Source of the DNA: Arthrobacter sp. Bi83 | GTDB lineage: Bacteria; Actinomycetota; Actinomycetes; Actinomycetales; Micrococcaceae | Assembly: GCF_918698095.1 (NCBI RefSeq) | Contig: NZ_CAKKLY010000050.1 | Location: 1-32,051 of the forward strand | DNA: 32,051 nucleotides | Reading direction: 5' to 3' | Shown: positions 30,746 through 32,051 of the stretch, piece after piece | Position numbering within the stretch: position 1 is the first letter of the stretch | Layout: each line of letters starts with the position of its first letter | Notes under the pieces: model-generated | Told to the model about the DNA's origin: nothing | Database searches by the model: none | Seen by the model: only the letters and a program-made list of their open reading frames with translations | Made by a program: the position numbers and the translations under genes

Positions 30746-31846
30746 ATGCCCTCCCCTGCCATGCCGGCAAGCCCCCAGATTCCCGCGCCCGCCGCAGCTG
30801 CCCCCTGGGCAACCGCGCCCCATGCGTCTAAAAGGCTGCCTCGGCACGAACCGCTGGCCTTCCAGACCCGCGACGGACTTGTCGAAAGCATCCATTACGG
30901 CTCGCTCATCGCCACTGCGCCTGGCGGCAGGACCCTTCTTTCCGCCGGTGACCCGCTGGCGGCTTTCTACCCGCGGTCCTCGCTCAAGCCGCTGCAGGCA
31001 GTGGCCATGGTCCGCGCCGGGCTTGATCTCCCCGGCGATCTTCTGGCCCTTGCCGCCGCAAGCCACTCCGGCGGCGCCAGGCACCGCGACGGCACCAGCC
31101 GGATCCTGCAGCTCCACGGGCTCACGGCCGCCGCGCTGGAAAACACCACCGACCTCCCCTACGGCGTGGGCGAACGCGAGGAGTGGCTCCGCGAGGGCGG
31201 CCAGGCCACCCAGATCGCCCAGAACTGCTCGGGCAAGCACGCCGCCATGGCGGCCACGTGCGTCATCAACGGCTGGCCGGTGGAGGGTTACCTCGACCCC
31301 GGGCACCCGCTGCAGAAGATCGTGGCGGAAACCGTGACGGAGCTGACCGGCGAAGAACCGTCCGGGATCAGCACGGACGGCTGCGGCACGCCGCTGTTCG
31401 CCCTGACCCTCGCCGGCATGGCGCGCGCCTTCGGCCGTCTCGCGTCCGCAGAACTGCCGGACGGTGCGTCCGCCCCCGAGAGCCCGGAAGCCGCCGTCGC
31501 GCATGCCATGCGGCACTACCCGGAGATGGTGGCAGGCGAAGGCCGGGACGTCACCGAGCTCATGCGCCTCGTGCCGGGGCTCCTGGCCAAGGACGGTTTT
31601 GAGGGCGTCCAGCTCGTGGGGCTGCCGGACGGCCGCGGCATTGCAGTCAAGATTTCCGACGGCGGCGACCGCGCCCGCATGCCTGTCACCGTCCGCGCAC
31701 TGGAAGCGCTCGACGTCGACACGTCACCGCTGGCGGGCATCGCGACCAGCGCAGTGCTGGGCGGCGGCCGGCCCGTGGGTCTGCTTCAGGCCGCCGATTT
31801 TCACTCCACAGCTCCCGCAATGTCCCCAGCCAACGACGCCTTCTAA
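30746..31846 (+). CDS. ReAV-type (asparaginase II family) L-asparaginase
   Basis: A 366-residue L-asparaginase of the class 3 type known from Rhizobium etli ReAV, unrelated to E. coli AnsA/AnsB. It hydrolyses L-asparagine to L-aspartate and ammonia. The expected residues are in place: SSLK (78-81; ReAV Ser48/Lys51), SHSG with Ser108 (ReAV Ser80), CSGK at 161-164 (zinc ligands Cys135/Lys138 in ReAV) and STDGCG with Asp211/Cys213 (ReAV Asp187/Cys189). The first 30 residues are a Pro/Ala-rich extension without a signal-peptide pattern, so the enzyme is probably cytoplasmic. AAGGA at 30737-30741 precedes the ATG. It lies 33 bp after the GntR gene and 9 bp before aspartate ammonia-lyase. Confidence 0.88.
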   Translation: MPSPAMPASPQIPAPAAAAPWATAPHASKRLPRHEPLAFQTRDGLVESIHYGSLIATAPGGRTLLSAGDPLAAFYPRSSLKPLQAVAMVRAGLDLPGDLLALAAASHSGGARHRDGTSRILQLHGLTAAALENTTDLPYGVGEREEWLREGGQATQIAQNCSGKHAAMAATCVINGWPVEGYLDPGHPLQKIVAETVTELTGEEPSGISTDGCGTPLFALTLAGMARAFGRLASAELPDGASAPESPEAAVAHAMRHYPEMVAGEGRDVTELMRLVPGLLAKDGFEGVQLVGLPDGRGIAVKISDGGDRARMPVTVRALEALDVDTSPLAGIATSAVLGGGRPVGLLQAADFHSTAPAMSPANDAF

Positions 31847-31855
31847 GGATTGCAA

Positions 31856-32051
31856 GTGACCATCACCAATACCGCTCCGGACGTCCGTTCCGAGCATGAT
31901 CTCCTGGGCGACCGGGACGTTCCGGCCGCCGCGTACTGGGGTGTGCACACGCTCCGGGCCGTGGAGAACTTCCCCATCACCGGCCAGCCGCTGTCCACGA
32001 ACATGCACCTGGTCCGCGGCCTGGCCGCCGTGAAACTCGCCGCCGCCCGCA
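31856..32051 (+). CDS. aspA: Aspartate ammonia-lyase (5' part, cut by window end)
   Basis: The first 65 codons of a fumarase/aspartase-superfamily enzyme that deaminates L-aspartate to fumarate and ammonia. The segment EHDLLGDRDVPAAAYWGVHTLRAVENFPITG is diagnostic of aspartase (split after 20 residues: it starts EHDLLGDRDV and ends ENFPITG). The GTG start at 31856 has AAGGA about 6 nt upstream. The frame runs open to the window edge. Together with the preceding asparaginase it turns asparagine into fumarate and two ammonia, and the GntR gene upstream is the obvious regulator. Fumarase sequences share parts of this N-terminus, but the LLG-VP-YWGVHT-R context favours aspartase. Confidence 0.85.
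   Translation, partial: MTITNTAPDVRSEHDLLGDRDVPAAAYWGVHTLRAVENFPITGQPLSTNMHLVRGLAAVKLAAAR

Overview
The window comes from a high-GC Gram-positive bacterium, most likely a member of the Micrococcaceae close to Arthrobacter/Pseudarthrobacter. The reasons are strong G/C bias at third codon positions, frequent GTG starts, ATGA/GTGA gene overlaps, an actinobacterial-type FBP/FusB-like protein, a CU044_5270-type protein beside an ECF sigma factor, and intergenic repeat families of the kind scattered in such genomes. The genus is inferred from overall character, not from a marker gene. No rRNA, tRNA, IS element, CRISPR array or phage gene was seen.

Left end (1-6.8 kb): an EF-G-binding-like (FBP) zinc-finger gene sits between two clusters of a short tandem repeat (core GTGAGAGAGCGTC, 32-33 bp period) that point in opposite directions. 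Next, on the minus strand, is a three-gene SMC-like operon in the order DUF3375 (JetA/MksF), DUF4194 (JetB/MksE), MukB-like ATPase (JetC/MksB), i.e. a Wadjet/MksBEF plasmid-restriction condensin. The nuclease subunit JetD/MksG, usually next after jetC, is absent; its expected place holds the repeats and the FBP gene. jetB also carries what look like pieces of a second interspersed repeat inside its reading frame.

Middle (7-16.3 kb, mostly plus strand): a small membrane protein, a long VLCAD-like acyl-CoA dehydrogenase, a four-helix membrane protein, a YchJ/SEC-C protein (minus), a second membrane protein resembling the first, an aldo/keto reductase plus NmrA-like reductase pair, a sulfite-oxidase-family molybdoenzyme, a DUF1003 membrane protein and an Hsp15-like S4 RNA-binding protein. 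A 65-bp hairpin repeat separates the last from a minus-strand four-gene operon (16.4-19.4 kb): STAS-like protein, flavodoxin, DUF4389 membrane protein, DHFR/RibD-like reductase.

Right part (19.7-32 kb): a YtcJ-like amidohydrolase, a divergent GIY-YIG-like protein, a class C beta-lactamase-family lipoprotein that appears to have lost two internal blocks, a UDG-superfamily-like protein, an ECF sigma factor with its overlapping membrane partner, a hipBA toxin-antitoxin operon with two operator-like sites around its promoter, a PAP2 phosphatase, an OmpR-type two-component pair, and at the right edge an aspartate/asparagine catabolism module: GntR/FCD regulator (apparently leaderless, with an operator-like palindrome at its start), a ReAV-type asparaginase, and the beginning of aspartate ammonia-lyase, cut by the window end.
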